In this document: in pieces, positions 61,298 to 64,000 of the stretch
Layout of the letters: each line of letters starts with the position of its first letter
Numbering within the stretch: position 1 is the stretch's first letter
DNA from: Pogonophryne albipinna
Lineage: Eukaryota; Chordata; Actinopteri; Perciformes; Artedidraconidae
Assembly: GCA_028583405.1 (NCBI GenBank)
Contig: CM053252.1
Coordinates: 35,801,763-35,865,762, forward strand
Reading direction: 5' to 3'
Length of the DNA: 64,000 bases
Program-made: the position numbers and the translations under genes
Notes under the pieces: model-generated
Seen by the model: the letters and a program-made list of their open reading frames with translations, nothing else
Told to the model about the DNA's origin: nothing
The model's database searches: none

Positions 61298-62579
61298 CTA
61301 TGGAGAACCAGATTTGTGTAAATTATTGTTCGTGGTAATTTTAAAACAAATGCCGGTGGTGTCGGACACACACAAACACACCGGACACGCACACACATCA
61401 TGCGCCCCGGTGACAGGACATCTCCTTCATAAAACGAGGGGGAATACTCTGGTAGTTCGATGTGTGTAGAGGTGTGTGTGGTTAAACGTAGCAGCCTCGA
61501 TCTCTATTCAGCTGTTCTAATGAAGGGAAACGCAGTGAAGTAAACAGTAAAAGGCACAGCTCTTTGCAGCTGGTGCTGCTCTTCTCAGATTCTGCTGGGT
61601 TACACGTTACTGCCTCCAGTGCCCTGTACGACGAAGCCAGTTCAACAGACCCTGGATATGTTTGATTTACCCGGCTTAACTAACCCTAACAAACGCGATG
61701 TCGCTAAGCGGTCCTACGAAGCTGGTTATCAACTCAGCAAATCAACCAGGGTTTCTCTGTCCGGCTGAGAGCGCGTTCACGTGAAAGGGACGGGGTTACC
61801 AACTTTGACCAATCACAAACATGGAGACGCGTGCTGACAGCGCAGCGTCATACTTCATGAATGAATAGTGTAAATAGCAAATCCTGCTTCGTAGTACAGG
61901 CCACTGGTGCCGCAGAGATTTCATAAAGTGAAAGAGGTTTTCCTTCTATAAAACAGCTGTGGGCAGCAGATACTGTGAGTCATGGACAGGAATCCCTCAA
62001 TTTAAATACAACGAGGCCACGCTTTAGTAACTCGTGCGCACGCTTTAGTAACTCGTGCGCACGCTTTAGTAACTCGTCCTAACCCGTCCCTTTCACGTGA
62101 ACGCGCTCTCAGCCGGACAGAGAAACCCTGGTTGATTTGCTGAGTTGATAACCAGCTTCGTAGGACCGCTTAGCGACATCGCGTTTGTTAGGGTTAGTTA
62201 AGCCGGGTAAATCAAACATATCCAGGGTCTGTTGAACTGGCTTCGTCGTACAGGGCACTGGAGGCAGTAACGTGTAACCCAGCAGAATCTGAGAAGAGCA
62301 GCACCAGCTGCAAAGAGCTGTGCCTTTTACTGTTTACTTCACTGCGTTTCCCTTTATTAGAACCGCTGAATAGAGATCGAGGCTGCTACGTTTAACCACA
62401 CACACCTCTACACACATCGAACTACCAGAGTATTCCCCCTCGTTTTATGAAGGAGATGTCCTGTCACCGGGGCGCATGATGTGTGTGCGTGTCCGGTGTG
62501 TTTGTGTGTGTCCGACACCACCGGCATTTGTTTTAAAATTACCACGAACAGTAATTTACACAAATCTGGTTCTCCATAG
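61298..62579. repeat. Long inverted repeat, two 500-bp arms
   Basis: Left arm 61298-61798 and right arm 62081-62579 are reverse complements, with only a handful of differences seen by eye (for example cagctgttctaatgaag versus cagcggttctaataaag). The spacer 61799-62080 contains the 21-bp GTGCGCAC repeats. No coding content is evident in the arms. It may be a foldback-type element or a recent inverted duplication. Confidence 0.93.
62014..62066. repeat. 21-bp repeats with GTGCGCAC cores, second cluster
   Basis: Two and a half units of acgctttagtaactcgtgcgc in the spacer of the inverted repeat. Confidence 0.85.
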
Positions 62580-62999
62580 CAGAGATGTTCACAAGTCTTT
62601 TTTTGCAAGTCCAAGTCAAGTCTCAAGTCTTTGGTCACGAGTCCAAGTCAAGTCTCAAGTCTTTGTGGGGTGAGACTTGATCAAGTCTCAAGTCTTTGGT
62701 CACGAGTCCAAGTCAAGTCTCAAGTCTCTAAAAAAAAAAAAGTCTCATGTCTCTTCTGGTTGTAATAAGCCTTCTATTGTCTGCTGCTATCCAGTCTGTT
62801 AAGAATACTGCACAGCTATATCTAAGAAATTCAAAGCATTTACTGTATTATTATCACTCCTATATCTATTAGCATACAGTATCAGTACTGATTAGTTGTT
62901 TGTTATATGATCACTTTAAACAGGCTATTGCAATGCAATATGAGGAAAAACATCACACTTTAGCTAAATGCAAACAACTTATAAGCAAAACACTTCAGA

Positions 63000-63062
63000 A
63001 TCAGAAATCAGTATCACAAATACTTTATTAATCCCCCGCAGGGAAACTGTGTTAAAAGTAAA
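63000..63062. repeat. Retroposon tail fragment
   Basis: Relative of 27340-27400: aatcagaaatcagtatcac ... ctttattaatcccc. Confidence 0.55.
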
Positions 63063-63792
63063 CATTTGTTCTGTGCCATTTGCAACTAAAAAAACTATTG
63101 CTGCAATATTATCTGAAATATACTGAACTGGTGATATTAAAACATGACCTGTTCCAAAAGAGATATCTACTATTAACACCATTTACCAGCCAAATGCTGG
63201 TAAATCATCAAGTGGCTGGTTCTGTATGTTGCACGCACCAGCCAAAAATAACAATGGCAATCTATTGAGTGGCTGGTAAAATGTCAACATTCACTAGGCT
63301 AGCCATTTGGCCAGTGGACAAAAATGTAAAAATTTGACCTCTGCAACCGTATTGTTTAATTACACTGGGTCTCTAATTACATCTTATAAGTCTACTATAA
63401 ATAAACATATTCCTCTATCCTCTCACTCAAACCCAGCGTAATGGTAACCTGATAAACCTGTAACATTAACGTTACGTGGTCAACAATAAACCTGTAACCT
63501 GCCTATAAACAGACAGATGTATTTATGTATGTAACTATGTATTTTTCTACGTTTAACGTTAGCCAGTAGATGGTGGCAGCGGAACGTAATGATTAACGTT
63601 ACCGACCTTTTTTATGTCATGTCAAGTGTTGGATGTCAACGCCACTCAACGCAAACAAGTGTGACAAGCAAACATTCACTGATCTTTTCAAATATTCAGT
63701 TACAAAGCTAGTAGCAAGCTAAGTTAACATTACATAGCTGATGCTGAGCTAAACATGTTTGCTAACCGTCCAGATGCGTTAATGTGACTGAC

Positions 63793-63977
63793 CTCTCCGA
63801 GTGAGTTTTCAAGTGCCTGATGAAATTTGACGTTGTTGCACCAGCATCCTTGATTTTAATATTGCAGACTTTGCAGTGTGCGCTCCTTTTGTTGGTGCCG
63901 CCGGCGTTTTGTTCGAAGTTTTTATAGTTGAACCTAATTACAAGCGGTACAGCTGCAGGTGTGCCGCCGGTCGCCAT
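63793..63977 (-). CDS. hAT transposase, first exon with BED zinc finger
   Basis: Starts at an ATG in a good context (accATGg on the minus strand) and encodes 61 full codons up to a strong donor (GAGAG|gtcagt at 63793/63792). Residues 35-59 form a BED-type finger: C35-x2-C38, then G-A-T-T-S-N-F-I-R and H55-x3-H59. This domain is the DNA-binding N-terminus of hAT transposases and of ZBED host proteins. The finger and its reading frame are intact. Later exons, including the catalytic core, would lie to the left (below 63792), but I could not recognise them in 62740-63790. The element may therefore be internally deleted, or the intron may be long. A domesticated ZBED gene cannot be excluded. Confidence 0.6.
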
Positions 63978-64000
63978 GGTGTTACCATGATGTTAATGTT

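Larger units (their letters stand above)
62580..64000 (-). mobile_element. hAT transposon with BED-finger transposase, runs off the window
   Basis: The terminus cagagatgttcacaagtc starts directly at the edge of the right inverted-repeat arm. It is followed by tandem subterminal units (aagtccaagtcaagtctcaa) typical of hAT transposase binding regions. A transposase first exon on the minus strand lies at 63793-63977. The other terminus and the TSD are beyond 64000. A retroposon tail fragment (63000-63062) lies within it. Confidence 0.65.

Noticed and set aside
60910..61469. Frames with R-A-H-E-L-L-K type heptad repeats
   Set aside because: They come from the 21-bp GTGCGCAC repeats (7 codons per unit) joined to the TG tract. 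No start, splice or homology support.

Overview
This is a piece of a vertebrate nuclear genome, almost certainly a ray-finned (teleost) fish. The reasons are GT-AG introns many kilobases long, dense AC/GT microsatellites, a tRNA-derived SINE of a common fish type, L1-like and L2-like LINEs, and many hAT-type DNA transposons with clean 8-bp target-site duplications (TSDs). There are no bacterial operons, CRISPR arrays or recognisable tRNA/rRNA genes.

The only host gene I can support is a seizure-6 family membrane protein on the + strand, most like SEZ6L. Two internal exons are visible. One at 33461-34000 encodes a Ser/Thr/Pro-rich and acidic extracellular linker. One at 38470-38603 encodes the first half of the first CUB domain. 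Their splice phases agree (1-1, then 1-0) and join into one open frame. I found no signal-peptide exon upstream and no next CUB exon downstream. The window therefore reads as the end of a long upstream intron, two exons 4.5 kb apart, and a downstream intron of more than 25 kb.

The rest is intron filled with transposable elements. 1-13 kb: a hAT element (655-4105) carrying a THAP-start-containing element with its own 8-bp TSD; a small non-autonomous hAT (4341-4892); a solo LTR (6024-6464); and a hAT-like element whose interior is tandemly triplicated in 968-bp units (8973-11925). 13-33 kb: mostly unique intron, a decayed L1-type LINE on the minus strand (about 21.9-26.3 kb), a piggyBac-like MITE inside another repeat, a 72-bp palindrome and a SINE. 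34-44 kb: a probable solo LTR, two LINE remnants and a (GT)71 tract next to the CUB exon. 44.4-47.8 kb: a complete non-autonomous LTR retrotransposon whose interior is one long repetitive Ser/Pro/Ala coding region without pol domains. 48-49.4 kb: hAT within hAT, with an L2 fragment inside. 52.4-59.7 kb: a five-deep nest of insertions. 61-64 kb: a near-identical 500-bp inverted repeat abutting a hAT whose BED-finger transposase exon is still open at the window edge.

The transposon boundaries were read directly from terminal inverted repeats and TSDs and are the firmest part of this annotation. Family names come from motif recognition. The regulatory calls are only suggestions based on composition and absence of repeats. 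I saw no clear evidence of a wholly new biological system. The nearest candidates are the repetitive-ORF LTR element and the triplicated hAT.
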